Of a stretch of 64,000 nucleotides of DNA, positions 10,652 to 19,099 are shown in pieces (the first letter of the stretch is position 1; each line of letters begins with the position of its first letter). The position numbers were made by a program, and so were the translations under genes. Under the pieces are notes generated by a model. That model ran no database searches and was not told where the DNA came from. It saw nothing but the letters and a program-made list of their open reading frames with translations. The stretch is taken from positions 925,072 through 989,071 of the forward strand of contig CAUJNA010000491.1 in NCBI GenBank assembly GCA_963377175.1, in the 5' to 3' direction. The stretch comes from Effrenium voratum. Lineage: Eukaryota; Sar; Dinophyceae; Suessiales; Symbiodiniaceae.

Positions 10652-13510
10652 TCAGGGACCCTGCGGACTGTACACCTTCTTCGCCCAGCCAGGCTTTGCC
10701 TTAGCAGCCGAGCCTTTCGCCTCAGAGCTTTTGCTCTGGTGTTCCCATTCCTCATCCCATTCGGGTTCACTCATGTAAAAGTGCTCTGCCACCCCCCCCA
10801 CACCAACCACCTGGCCAGCGTCAGCGTCGAATTCCTCCAGGAGATACTTCAGCAGCTTATTGCGCCAGGCCGGGTACGAGTGGAGCTTCTGGCTCACCAG
10901 GTTGACCAAATCTCCGATGGCTCCACGGAACTCTTCCTCATCCGGCACTGCCACACGTGGCAGCTCTTTCTTCACCGTGTCCACCCCGGCCTTTGCCGCC
11001 GCCTGCGCCTTCAGAAACTCTGATGTCGCACCACCCTCTGCCATGATCTGGCGGATGGCCTTGCTCCACCACTGGCTGCCGTCCGGCAACGGGTCCACCT
11101 TCTCCTCCTTCAGCATGTTCCCATAGGCCAGCAGCACATTCTCCAACTGCTGCCCCGCCTTATCTATCATGGCGGCTCCGGTTTGCACCTGCACCATGTT
11201 CGTGTTCTTGGTGTAGGTGAACGTCACCTCGTTGCTCACCCCGCGGAACAGCCGCTCATTCACCTTCTCGAGAGGCACCCGGACCTTGCACTGGCCGAGG
11301 CTCTGCACCACTCGACTCTTGAACTCCTGCTCGCTCTCCGACACGCCTTCGGCATACTTCTCAAAAAGACATCTGATCTCCGCCTCCTTGAAACCCCGCA
11401 CCGGCACCTTCACCATTGGCGCCACCACCGAGGTCACCCACAGAGCGCCTGTCACTGGGTTGGTTTCCTGCAGGCTATGAGCCGGTTTGCGAGCCTTGCG
11501 AGTTTCACGTTCCTTTGCAGCTGCCTCCATCATCACACTTTCTTGACACAGTTGATATTCCCCTTTACGAAGGGCTGCTCTCAATGGGCTGTCGTTGAAT
11601 CCATACAGTGGCTTCACAACCTCAAACAGAGTTTCAGCATGCACTCCAGGGATGTTGACGTTGCGGGGGCACTTCAAATACAGCTTACCAGCATCTCTCT
11701 TCATGCAGTCTGCTTCCAGAAAAGCTCCCGTCACGTCTCCCAACTGCATCTGAAATCCACCGCTGGCTATCGCCTGCAACACCACAAAGCGCCCATTTGA
11801 CGATATTGTGGGAGAAGCAGTCTTGCCACCACGAATCAGGTCGAACAAATCAGGGTCCTTGTCTCCCCTTGCAGTCCACCTCCCTTTGTCTATGGTTTCC
11901 CCGTTGTCGTCCTGCTTCTCAACTAGCACATACCGGGACTCCACCAAACGATCTGGAAACTGTGCTGCTACCCGCCGGGACTCATCCACTGAAAGGGGTA
12001 CCAATGCCTGTTTGTCCAAAACCACGTTGTTGTACTCCTTGAGAACACCAACCTCAACTTCTGTCTTGGCCTTTGCACTTGCCCATTTGGGATCTTTCAG
12101 ATTAATTTCCTTCCGACCCCCAGCGAGCAGCACGTCGTTGGTGTCCCAGCTAGCCAAGCACACAAACGACACATCCTCGCGCTCCTCGGGCCCGACCAGC
12201 TCCGAGAGGGCTGTGGCTTGTCGCGCATTGTCAATGCATCCAACGTAGTGCGGATCTGCTGCACTGCCACTCTCTGGAATCATGACAGCCCCATGCCCGA
12301 TGGATTGACTAGGGGGAGCCCTTGCTGGAGGGTCATTTCTCCCAAACTCAGGTACGGGTATCCCGGGAGGGAAAAGTTGCCCACCAATAACTTGCGACTC
12401 ACCGGTCCTCATGCGCTTGCTTTCGGGTTCCAGTCGTGGATCGTGCCGCGGTACACCATCTAATCTCTCGGCTTGCTCGATCGCATGGGGTAAAGCCAAT
12501 CGGTGAGATTCCGGTAACTCTGCAGTTTGTTCTTCCCACGACCGTTGACTGCGACTGTCTGATGATATCCACTCCGAATCTCGTCCAATTGGCTGTGACC
12601 CCGAGCCCGAGCCGGACGATGCAATCGGAATCGTGCGAGGGTCGACTGGTGTTGCACTGGGCTGGGCAACCCCTTCTGGCCGACAATCCGGCATTCGCTC
12701 GGGTTCTACTGCAGGTGGCGTTGATCCTGGAGGGTAATCTGCCTTTGTAATATCCAGAAAATTCTTCTGATGGGGGTTTTCTCCTCCGACTTCCGGAAAC
12801 AGATTCGCTGCCGCAGCCCTCAAATCCCGAACCAGGAGACGGTCTGCTTCCCGCTCTTCCACGGTGCGTAACCGTAACTGTTCCGGTGAACACTTGATAA
12901 AAGACCCTGGCATAGCCACCCAATAATTGCCACCTGCTGCGCCAGCCACTATGCCGGGCCCTCGCCATCTGGCATGCCCACGCTTTCCCGGAATGCCCCG
13001 ACCGCGTCTCCACACAGCGACTTGGTCACCGTTTCTGAATTCCCGAAGCGGCCGAGGTCGGGTATTCAATGCGATTCGGGCTGCTTTGGAATCTGCACAC
13101 TCCAAAACTGCTTGCCGTGCCAAAAGCCGAATCTTGTTTGCTCGTGCAGCGAGGTCGTCTTCCAGGATTGCCCCCTTGGCTATTGGATTTGGATTATCAC
13201 TGCTCAGCAAACCATCACCAGGAATTTCCGGGTCCCTTCCCAACACCAACTGATACGGACTGTAACCACCACGCCGCATGAGCATGTTCTTTGCTTCGAC
13301 AGTCATGTCGACGCATTCCAGCCACACGTCATAGTCCTCAGGTTGATATTGATCCAATATCCGCTGCAGCATGTCTTCAAAATGATATCTGTTCGTGCGC
13401 CTCACCAGGGATATCCAAGGGAGTGGTTCCATCCCGCTCCAAAGCATCGATAAAATGCTGTCCCAGATTACATCTTGAAGCATCAAACTTGATAAACCGT
13501 GGTCTGCCAT
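10652..13510 (-). CDS. Integrase C-terminus, RT fragment and unknown tail
   Basis: A 952-residue open frame, the longest in the window; its listed first codon is not a true start. Residues ~40-100 continue the integrase core (HFEDMLQRILDQY, then YSPYQLVLGRDPEIPG). Residues ~160-230 match the copia integrase C-terminal region, with RNGDQVAVWRRG and SFIKCSPEQLRLRT. An acidic, Pro/Ser-rich linker follows. Residues ~500-640 are the N-terminal part of reverse transcriptase, including the first catalytic Asp in GDVTGAFLEAD and the LYGFNDSP motif. The YVDD box, thumb and RNase H are absent: directly after NDSP comes RAALRKGEYQLCQES, resembling the region that follows RNase H in such elements. The last ~270 residues (ending in an Ala/Lys-rich segment) match nothing I know. 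This product cannot reverse transcribe. Confidence 0.85.
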   Translation of the reverse strand: MADHGLSSLMLQDVIWDSILSMLWSGMEPLPWISLVRRTNRYHFEDMLQRILDQYQPEDYDVWLECVDMTVEAKNMLMRRGGYSPYQLVLGRDPEIPGDGLLSSDNPNPIAKGAILEDDLAARANKIRLLARQAVLECADSKAARIALNTRPRPLREFRNGDQVAVWRRGRGIPGKRGHARWRGPGIVAGAAGGNYWVAMPGSFIKCSPEQLRLRTVEEREADRLLVRDLRAAAANLFPEVGGENPHQKNFLDITKADYPPGSTPPAVEPERMPDCRPEGVAQPSATPVDPRTIPIASSGSGSGSQPIGRDSEWISSDSRSQRSWEEQTAELPESHRLALPHAIEQAERLDGVPRHDPRLEPESKRMRTGESQVIGGQLFPPGIPVPEFGRNDPPARAPPSQSIGHGAVMIPESGSAADPHYVGCIDNARQATALSELVGPEEREDVSFVCLASWDTNDVLLAGGRKEINLKDPKWASAKAKTEVEVGVLKEYNNVVLDKQALVPLSVDESRRVAAQFPDRLVESRYVLVEKQDDNGETIDKGRWTARGDKDPDLFDLIRGGKTASPTISSNGRFVVLQAIASGGFQMQLGDVTGAFLEADCMKRDAGKLYLKCPRNVNIPGVHAETLFEVVKPLYGFNDSPLRAALRKGEYQLCQESVMMEAAAKERETRKARKPAHSLQETNPVTGALWVTSVVAPMVKVPVRGFKEAEIRCLFEKYAEGVSESEQEFKSRVVQSLGQCKVRVPLEKVNERLFRGVSNEVTFTYTKNTNMVQVQTGAAMIDKAGQQLENVLLAYGNMLKEEKVDPLPDGSQWWSKAIRQIMAEGGATSEFLKAQAAAKAGVDTVKKELPRVAVPDEEEFRGAIGDLVNLVSQKLHSYPAWRNKLLKYLLEEFDADAGQVVGVGGVAEHFYMSEPEWDEEWEHQSKSSEAKGSAAKAKPGWAKKVYSPQGP

Positions 13511-14984
13511 AGGGTTTGGTCCAGGATTGTCTGTACAGCCGGCGAATCACTTGCGAAGACTCCTGTTCTCTGAACGGCGTCATCTGCTGCAGCCCGCTCA
13601 TTCGGCAAACGATGTTCAAAGCTTTAATCTTCTCGCCTTTCTTCCAGCCGGGTAACTGTTTCACGTCAATACCAACATACCTCAAAGGGGCAATGTCTTT
13701 GGGAACTGTCGACTGCTTCACGGCCTTCGGTTCTTTGCGGGCTGCACAGGTGGCGCATTCAAAGGCCTTAACCATTTCCGTCACCTGTTCACTCGCCCCC
13801 CGATGCCGCAAGTTTTTGAGCATGTCCGGGATGCTTGCATGACCCAGGTTCACGTGTAGCTTCTTCAGTGAATTCTCCAAATACCTTCGTTTTTCCCCTT
13901 TGATCTCGTCGGCTGCCAACACGTGCTGCCCGGCCTGCTGCATCGACTCCTCCAGTGCCGCTCCAGCCAGAATGCGCCGCACCAGCGTCTTCGGATACAC
14001 CTGGGATTGGACAGACCGTTGTTGTCCCCCCGATGCCCCTTCAATCGTCTGGTGGGCATGATTCCCAGAGCACTGCAACTTCTCCAGCTGCATGGCCACC
14101 CCGAAAGATGATGTCAGAAAACCCCAGCATTTGCCAAATAATCGCCCCGACACCTTGTCATGCAGTCCGACCGCACATGCAGGGACATCCACCAAAAAAT
14201 GGTCACTAGCCAGTCTGCGAACCTCCTCCAACTGCCAGGCACCAGATCCTTTGGATGATTCCATGATGAAATGTCTGCCTGCTTTCACCTGCTTTTGTGC
14301 TATCATGCAACACCATTTGACCATGTTCCGGGCTTCCTCTACCTCTGACAGAAAGCCTTCTTGATTCCGCCTTTTCTCAGGGGGTGTGAGGTTCTGCAAC
14401 CGTGACAGGGGGCCGCACACCGGGGACATGATCACCAGATCGGGTTCCTCAAGCTCCAAGGCATTCTCCACCATGCGCCGCTGCCGCGGGTCTCTCCAGT
14501 CCCAGTCATGGACTCCGGCCGACTCGTACCCGGTACCCCCAGCGCGTGGTGCTTCATCCCGGAATCTTCCTGGGCAGAAGATCTCCATCATTTTCTTCTG
14601 ATGCTCTCCGGCCGCCGTGACGTTGGCGATCTGGCCCTGCAGCTCCTCGCGCTGACCACGGGACATCACTCCCCAGACCCCACCCTCGTCCTCGTCCGAC
14701 ATCTCACCGTCGGAACCGTCCAGAGGGTCGAGCTGGTTCGGAATGTCACCCACGTGCAGGACGATCTCCTTGGACGTGATGCCGTCCATGAGGTCCAGCT
14801 GATACAAGCCATCCGGCGGCTCCACCATCTTTACCTTGGGGAACTCGATCTCGTTCGTGACTAAGTTCATGTTGGCACCCATTGCCTTCAAGCACCTCTT
14901 TGACACCAGCATGGGAACGTCGCCCGGCACCACAAAGAACACGATGAAGACCTCCTTGCCCTGGATGAAGCACGGAACCTTCAC
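13377..14984 (-). CDS. Protease end, methyltransferase-like domain, integrase core
   Basis: A 535-residue open frame. Its first ~60 residues complete the protease domain begun upstream in another frame; the frame change is near 15,020. Residues ~130-330 resemble a cytosine-5 methyltransferase fold: MEIFCPGRF could match the SAM-binding strand, and PDLVIMSPVCGPLSRLQNL (near 14,400-14,435) the motif IV loop with its cysteine, although the usual Pro before Cys is Val. Residues ~375-420 form the integrase HHCC zinc site (LHVNLGHAS ... FECATCA). The catalytic Asp pair is likely in YVGIDVKQLPG and IKFDASRCN, and the Glu in PGEAHEQ. The frame stops just after, and integrase continues in another frame near 13,395. 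Confidence 0.85.
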   Translation of the reverse strand: MKVPCFIQGKEVFIVFFVVPGDVPMLVSKRCLKAMGANMNLVTNEIEFPKVKMVEPPDGLYQLDLMDGITSKEIVLHVGDIPNQLDPLDGSDGEMSDEDEGGVWGVMSRGQREELQGQIANVTAAGEHQKKMMEIFCPGRFRDEAPRAGGTGYESAGVHDWDWRDPRQRRMVENALELEEPDLVIMSPVCGPLSRLQNLTPPEKRRNQEGFLSEVEEARNMVKWCCMIAQKQVKAGRHFIMESSKGSGAWQLEEVRRLASDHFLVDVPACAVGLHDKVSGRLFGKCWGFLTSSFGVAMQLEKLQCSGNHAHQTIEGASGGQQRSVQSQVYPKTLVRRILAGAALEESMQQAGQHVLAADEIKGEKRRYLENSLKKLHVNLGHASIPDMLKNLRHRGASEQVTEMVKAFECATCAARKEPKAVKQSTVPKDIAPLRYVGIDVKQLPGWKKGEKIKALNIVCRMSGLQQMTPFREQESSQVIRRLYRQSWTKPYGRPRFIKFDASRCNLGQHFIDALERDGTTPLDIPGEAHEQISF

Positions 14985-15847
14985 CTTGCCAATCGCCTCA
15001 TCCGTGGATCCATTACCATAACGGGCGTCAGCTCCATCTCCTCCACCAGGTGCCCAAACTTTGCCAGGGCCTGTCGATGTCTCTCCAGGGTTCGTTCACC
15101 AACAAGCCCACGGCCGCATCCAGTGTCCAGCACCCCATAGCCTGCTTGATGCACTAGCAGACACTGTGCTGTGACCTCCTCATCTTCTGCTGGAGCCTGT
15201 CCGACTTCTACATGAGATCCATCCCCAACCTGTTCCAACTCCGGATTCGCCTCCTCCTGGTAGGCCTGGTGGATGTGATCAATCTCCGAGAAGACGTCGG
15301 TATCCGGCTGAGCGGCCTGGGGCTCGTCCATCAAGAGTACCTCATCGCAGTCCCTCGGATAGGTGCCGCGCAGGTAGAAGATGGAGCACCCCGTCCAGAG
15401 CTGCCCAACGTGGATCCGGGCTGTGGTTGGGTCGGTCCAATCGTTAATCTCCTCTGCCTTCTCACCGTTCTCCAGCACGATTATCGTCTTGCGTTCCGGC
15501 CGGAGCTCCTCCACGCTGACCGGGCAGCCCCACTGCCGAGGGGCATACATGGCGTGCCGTGCAATCCGGTGGTGTCGGATGACACAGCTCGGCTTTACTT
15601 CCCAGTAGTCCCCCTCGTCGAGGATGGCCTGGTCCCAAGGTTCCTCCTCCTCGATCTCTGCCTCCGACAACGGGTGTTCTTCCATCTCATCCGCCATCGG
15701 CTGCTCGGTCACGTTCGCCACCCGGTGCTCCGCCGTCTCCTCACGCCACGGCGGCAGGCCACTCACCGGGGGGTGGCTTCCGATGACTGCCACCCTGCGC
15801 CCATATTGACCTTCTCTTGGGCCCTCCAGGCATTGCCATGAACACAT
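14981..15847 (-). CDS. Linker and retropepsin N-terminal part
   Basis: A 288-residue open frame of the pol region. The first two thirds are acidic, with Glu-rich clusters. Near residue 238 (about 15,120-15,145) stands GYGVLDTGCGRGLVG: a DTG triplet in the hydrophobic setting of a retroviral-type aspartic protease active site, with Cys where Ser or Ala is usual. The frame stops at 14,981, but the family-like continuation (RYGNGSTDEAIGK) is found in the neighbouring frame at about 15,030-14,990. A small indel close to 15,020 therefore separates the two halves of the protease. Confidence 0.8.
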   Translation of the reverse strand: MCSWQCLEGPREGQYGRRVAVIGSHPPVSGLPPWREETAEHRVANVTEQPMADEMEEHPLSEAEIEEEEPWDQAILDEGDYWEVKPSCVIRHHRIARHAMYAPRQWGCPVSVEELRPERKTIIVLENGEKAEEINDWTDPTTARIHVGQLWTGCSIFYLRGTYPRDCDEVLLMDEPQAAQPDTDVFSEIDHIHQAYQEEANPELEQVGDGSHVEVGQAPAEDEEVTAQCLLVHQAGYGVLDTGCGRGLVGERTLERHRQALAKFGHLVEEMELTPVMVMDPRMRRLAR

Positions 15848-16262
15848 AGTTCACCTTGCTGTGTCCATCTCGCCCATGAGGACCACCACTTCCGCCCGCT
15901 GTCCTTTTCGGACAGTTCCGGCTGAAATGCCAGACCTGCTTGCACTTGAAGCACCGCACCCTCGCCTCCAGCTTCTTCACATCGGGTTTGAACTGACGCC
16001 CACCTGATGGGAAGCCCCGAGCGATCTTCTCCTTGTTGATGTTGGTGCGGGTCTGCTTCCAGCTCAGCAGAACTTCCACCGCGTCCGGCTCCTCGATCGG
16101 CTCATCTCCATCCAAGATATCCAAGATGAGCTCCACGGGATCTCCTCCTCCGTAGCCTCCACAGCATGCACATGCTCTCTGCGAGACGCTCCCAAGCCCT
16201 CCGGGTAGGTCGTCCGCAGCGCTGCCGCGATGTCTCCTCATAGGACTGCCTTGCTGCTGCAA
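15741..16262 (-). CDS. Gag C-terminal part with zinc knuckle
   Basis: A 173-residue open frame. Near residue 100 it holds CFKCKQVWHFSRNC, a CX2CX4HX4C nucleocapsid zinc knuckle of the kind that binds genomic RNA in Gag particles; the Gly that usually precedes the His is replaced by Trp. The segment before it (DPVELILDILDGDEPIEEP) is typical of dinoflagellate copia Gag by my recollection. The first ~40 residues look like out-of-frame reading, since Gag coming from the right is in another frame there. The real join lies between about 16,130 and 16,262, and another frame change to the protease frame lies between 15,741 and 15,847. Confidence 0.8.
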   Translation of the reverse strand: MQQQGSPMRRHRGSAADDLPGGLGSVSQRACACCGGYGGGDPVELILDILDGDEPIEEPDAVEVLLSWKQTRTNINKEKIARGFPSGGRQFKPDVKKLEARVRCFKCKQVWHFSRNCPKRTAGGSGGPHGRDGHSKVNYVFMAMPGGPKRRSIWAQGGSHRKPPPGEWPAAVA

Positions 16263-16749
16263 GAATCACTGCCTTGCGATCCGGCGCCACCTTCGCAAAC
16301 CTGAGCAAAAGGTAGCCCCTTGCCACACTGGGAAAACTGATCCCCTCAGCTTCCGCAGCGGCAAAGGCCGATCGCACCCGTCCAGTGAACACAGAAGTGG
16401 ACTCCTGCTTCTTGACCTCCAGCCCGAAGACACAGTCGAGGACCTCTCCGATGCGGTCGTGTGCCTCCTCCTCCGGAAAGCGATTGTCCAGCACCTCATA
16501 GATTATGTCCTCGCCTCCCGCTGTATCCAGCTTCTCCAGGCCAATCTGGTCAAAGGACCTCAGCGCCGTTCCATCCAGCAACGTGAACAAGAGCGGCCCG
16601 AAAGCCTCCGCCGGCATCCCCTTGGCCTTCTGAACCGCCAGGAATGCCCTGCTCCATTTCTTCCAGCGCTTCCACTCCTTGGTTGGATCATCTCCATCTC
16701 CACCGAACCTCTTCTGGAACTGCCCGCCCTCGTTCCCGGAGGACTGCAT
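16102..16749 (-). CDS. Gag N-terminal part
   Basis: The start is the ATG at 16749-16747, only a few bases downstream of the primer binding site, so the element has almost no leader. The first ~160 residues are capsid-like, with TKEWKRWKKWSRAFL, a helical region around FGPLLFTLLDGTALRSFDQ, and VFTGRVRSAFAAAEAEG. This pattern resembles copia Gag (UBN2/retrotrans_gag-like). After about residue 170 the frame becomes Arg-rich and loses sense, which marks an indel. The true protein would continue to the zinc-knuckle frame. Confidence 0.8.
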   Translation of the reverse strand: MQSSGNEGGQFQKRFGGDGDDPTKEWKRWKKWSRAFLAVQKAKGMPAEAFGPLLFTLLDGTALRSFDQIGLEKLDTAGGEDIIYEVLDNRFPEEEAHDRIGEVLDCVFGLEVKKQESTSVFTGRVRSAFAAAEAEGISFPSVARGYLLLRFAKVAPDRKAVILAAARQSYEETSRQRCGRPTRRAWERLAESMCMLWRLRRRRSRGAHLGYLGWR

Positions 16750-16754
16750 CACCA

Positions 16755-16767
16755 GCTCGCGCTACCA
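16755..16767 (-). promoter_or_regulatory. Primer binding site, initiator tRNA-Met-like
   Basis: On the minus strand TGGTAGCGCGAGC follows the 5' LTR after one to three bases. It would pair with a tRNA 3' end reading GCGCTACCA. A terminal GCTACCA fits eukaryotic initiator tRNA-Met, which has the A1:U72 pair, and this tRNA is the usual copia primer. The dinoflagellate tRNA was not available for comparison. Confidence 0.75.
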
Positions 16768-16768
16768 A

Positions 16769-16906
16769 TTTGATCGCGGCCAGCTCCTTTGTCTCAACGA
16801 CTCATCGCGATGCCATCTGGCGTTCCCCGCCGTCAAGGACTACGAGTCATTCCCTATGGGCCGCAAATGTTACAAGGGTCAAGTCGCACAACCGGACACT
16901 TTCGCA
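16769..16906 (-). repeat. 5' LTR (right), 138 bp
   Basis: Upstream LTR of the minus-strand element, matching 10450-10587 at 137 of 138 positions. It would hold the promoter, but no TATA-like box is seen; TATA boxes are generally absent from dinoflagellate promoters. It is followed by the target duplication CTAAG. Confidence 0.93.
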
Positions 16907-16911
16907 CTAAG
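16907..16911. repeat. Target-site duplication, right (CTAAG)
   Basis: Matches 10445-10449 exactly. The next two bases (TT) also match, depending on where the LTR edge is drawn. Confidence 0.85.
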
Positions 16912-18700
16912 TTTGAACCAAAAGGGGCAACATAGGAAACCTGGTCATACCACAACCGAGCCCGGCCGACCGCTGACTCCCGCGCGTACAGTTTCTGGGC
17001 CGCGCGCCTTTGCATAGCCTTGGCTTCGGTATGGTTAGAAGCCCAAAGAAACGGATCAACACGACGTATGGCAAAAGAGGGGGCCCAACAAAATAGCTTC
17101 GGCTTTCCTTTTGGTCTCCCCGCAAACATGTGGATTTGCTTTATAAAAGTGAACATGTCGGGCGATTTGCGAATTTGTTGCTGGGATTCATTTGATAGTG
17201 CTTCTTTCGTACGTTGGTAGGCCGATGATGTTTGGCCTGGGCTTAACCAGGCTATCGGTACTTGATCAAGGGCTTCGGAAATGCTCCCTCCAGGCCCCTG
17301 CTTTGAACACAGGTTAGGTGAACAACAAGCCGGTTCGGAGGATTTGAGAGGGCCAGGAACAAAACAAGTGCCAAGGATGAAGGAAGTTCACCTGTGAATT
17401 GGTCCCCTGATGTTGCAAACTACCTGCGTGGGAAAATTGGGAAACCTTGTGCTTTGTTTTGACCTCCTCAGGATTGAAGCTTTGAATTTTCTGGGGCAGC
17501 CAAAACTAGACGCTAAGTCGGATGCTCAAAGCGGTTTTCAACCATTTTGGGTACTGCATGAGAATATTAGATGGTGAAACTATTATTAGATGCGACAACT
17601 CAAGGAGACAATTGTGTCATTTACTGTTACTCAACTGTGGTACTCCTGCAAGCTTTGGCTCTTACCTGCGGCGCCGCACGAGTACATGGATAATTAATCC
17701 CACGTTGTGAGTAGTAGGCCCTATTCCTTAAGAAATCATACGTGCACCAGGTTGGTTAAGCCAGGTTCACTTGAAAGGCTCTTGGTAACATCGGAATAAT
17801 CGTTGTGATTCATAGCTGGCAAAAACGAAGCCGTAAGAAAGTCACCGCAAGCTTTCCCTTGCTATAAGCGCAAATTTTGCAAACCATTGAAAACACAAGC
17901 GGGGGAGGGGTTCTCAACTGCCTCCTTGAAATTACCATCGCTGTATGGGACGCAGCGCACGATGTTGAATGCTGCTGGTCAGTGAGGAAACATACACTTG
18001 CCCAAGGCTAATGGCCCAAACAAGTCGCAACCGGTTGAGACGTTGTGCAACCCCCAAGAATCAATAGGAGCCCTATCCCTTGAATTTGGATCTAGCCACC
18101 CTGTTCATGATTTTCGTGGTACCTACCAGGGGGCGGGGATTCCTTTCTTGGGGGCACATACCCCATACATTACTTTGGGTGTTGAGTTTTGTCGGATTCC
18201 ACGTGGAAGATATCGAAATGGGCCATCCCCATGACATCATCAAGGGGATTCCCTCAAGCAGCCAATTACCTGAGATCCGATTGGTCAGCACCACGGTTGC
18301 CAGGCCTTCCGGAAAAAGGACACATCCGAAAATCACATGTGATATGTGGCATTTGGGGGTGGTTTTGCCATCAGCTGAGCCAAGTGCATCCAGAGACCTA
18401 CTCCCCAAGGCCCCTTCTATGGCGACGCAAAAGAGAAACACGTGGGGGTGCCTGACAATAAATCACCCCAATGCTTTACAACACATTTACCCTTCGGGAA
18501 AACAAAAAACGGATTGGGGTTGATCCAAAGATCCTTTACATGGTCATCCCCATTTGGGAAACCACCCGAGAAATGACCTTCCCACCTGGGAAAAGTTATG
18601 CCCATGACCATTTGGCCAGGAACATTGACCAACTCACTTCCTGATAGACCAACAAAATCCCCAACTTTGTTGAGTGCCGCTAAAGTGGGCTGCCCTCAGA
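16912..18700. other. Non-coding stretch right of the retroelement
   Basis: No gene or RNA is recognised. Frames on opposite strands overlap over 18,070-18,525 without protein-like composition or splice sites. Confidence 0.35.
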
Positions 18701-18745
18701 TCCCCCGCTAAAAGTTTAACCTTTAGTGGGTTAAATGGAAACTAC
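18701..18745 (+). repeat. Dispersed repeat family A, partial copy
   Basis: About 45 bp, with CCCGCTAAAAGTTTAACC and TTTAGTGGGTTAAATGG corresponding to the palindromic centre of the copies at 8591 and 34616. The outer parts are lost. Confidence 0.5.
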
Positions 18746-18899
18746 CACTAAACCCTAACCGATGTCTGGGAGCCACCAAGTAAAACGGTCACCCCAACAA
18801 GTGAAAAATGAAGTCCGAATCAGGGACCTCGTGCGTCAACCCCCTGAAACCCCCAAGGCCAAAAGTGACCAATGAAGTCGGAGTCAACGTCCCCTGGCA

Positions 18900-19095
18900 C
18901 CGCTGTGGACTCGGACCGAGCCGCAGAGGTGCAGCTGCTCGGCGTTGTGGCTCTTGCAGCTCACGTGGGGCACCGGGCTCGACTCCGGGGGCGCGCTCAC
19001 CTCTGCTCTCCCAGGATTCTTCCCCCCGCCCGGATCGCGGGATCCCTTGCTCTGCCCCGGGGATCGTCTTTTGGTCTCTTTGGATCTTGGCAAAG
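18900..19095 (-). CDS. Exon-like GC-rich block, unknown
   Basis: A GC-rich island whose minus strand reads without stops in two frames. One contains KETKRRSPGQSKGSRDPGGG, basic and Ser/Pro-rich; the other EESWESRGERAPGVEPG. A donor-like AGAGGTGAGCG lies inside. No family is recognised, and the plus strand is open too, so both strand and phase are uncertain. Confidence 0.25.
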
Positions 19096-19099
19096 CTGT

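Larger units (their letters stand above)
10450..16906 (-). mobile_element. Ty1/copia-type LTR retrotransposon, non-autonomous
   Basis: This 6,457-bp element is read on the minus strand. It has 138-bp LTRs, a 5-bp target duplication, a primer site next to the 5' LTR, then gag, protease, a methyltransferase-like domain, integrase and a truncated reverse transcriptase. Integrase before reverse transcriptase is the Ty1/copia order. The LTR pair differs at one position only (10481 against 16800), which suggests a young insertion. Against that, the polyprotein changes frame at least four times, and the reverse transcriptase active site and RNase H are missing, replaced by an unrecognised tail. It was therefore probably mobilised by proteins of other copies, or its frames were broken later or by sequencing errors. 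Confidence 0.92.

Noticed and set aside
10739..16910. Plus-strand open frames of 100-209 residues across the retroelement
   Set aside because: They are antisense shadows of the minus-strand gag-pol frames, which carry the recognisable zinc knuckle, protease, integrase and RT motifs.
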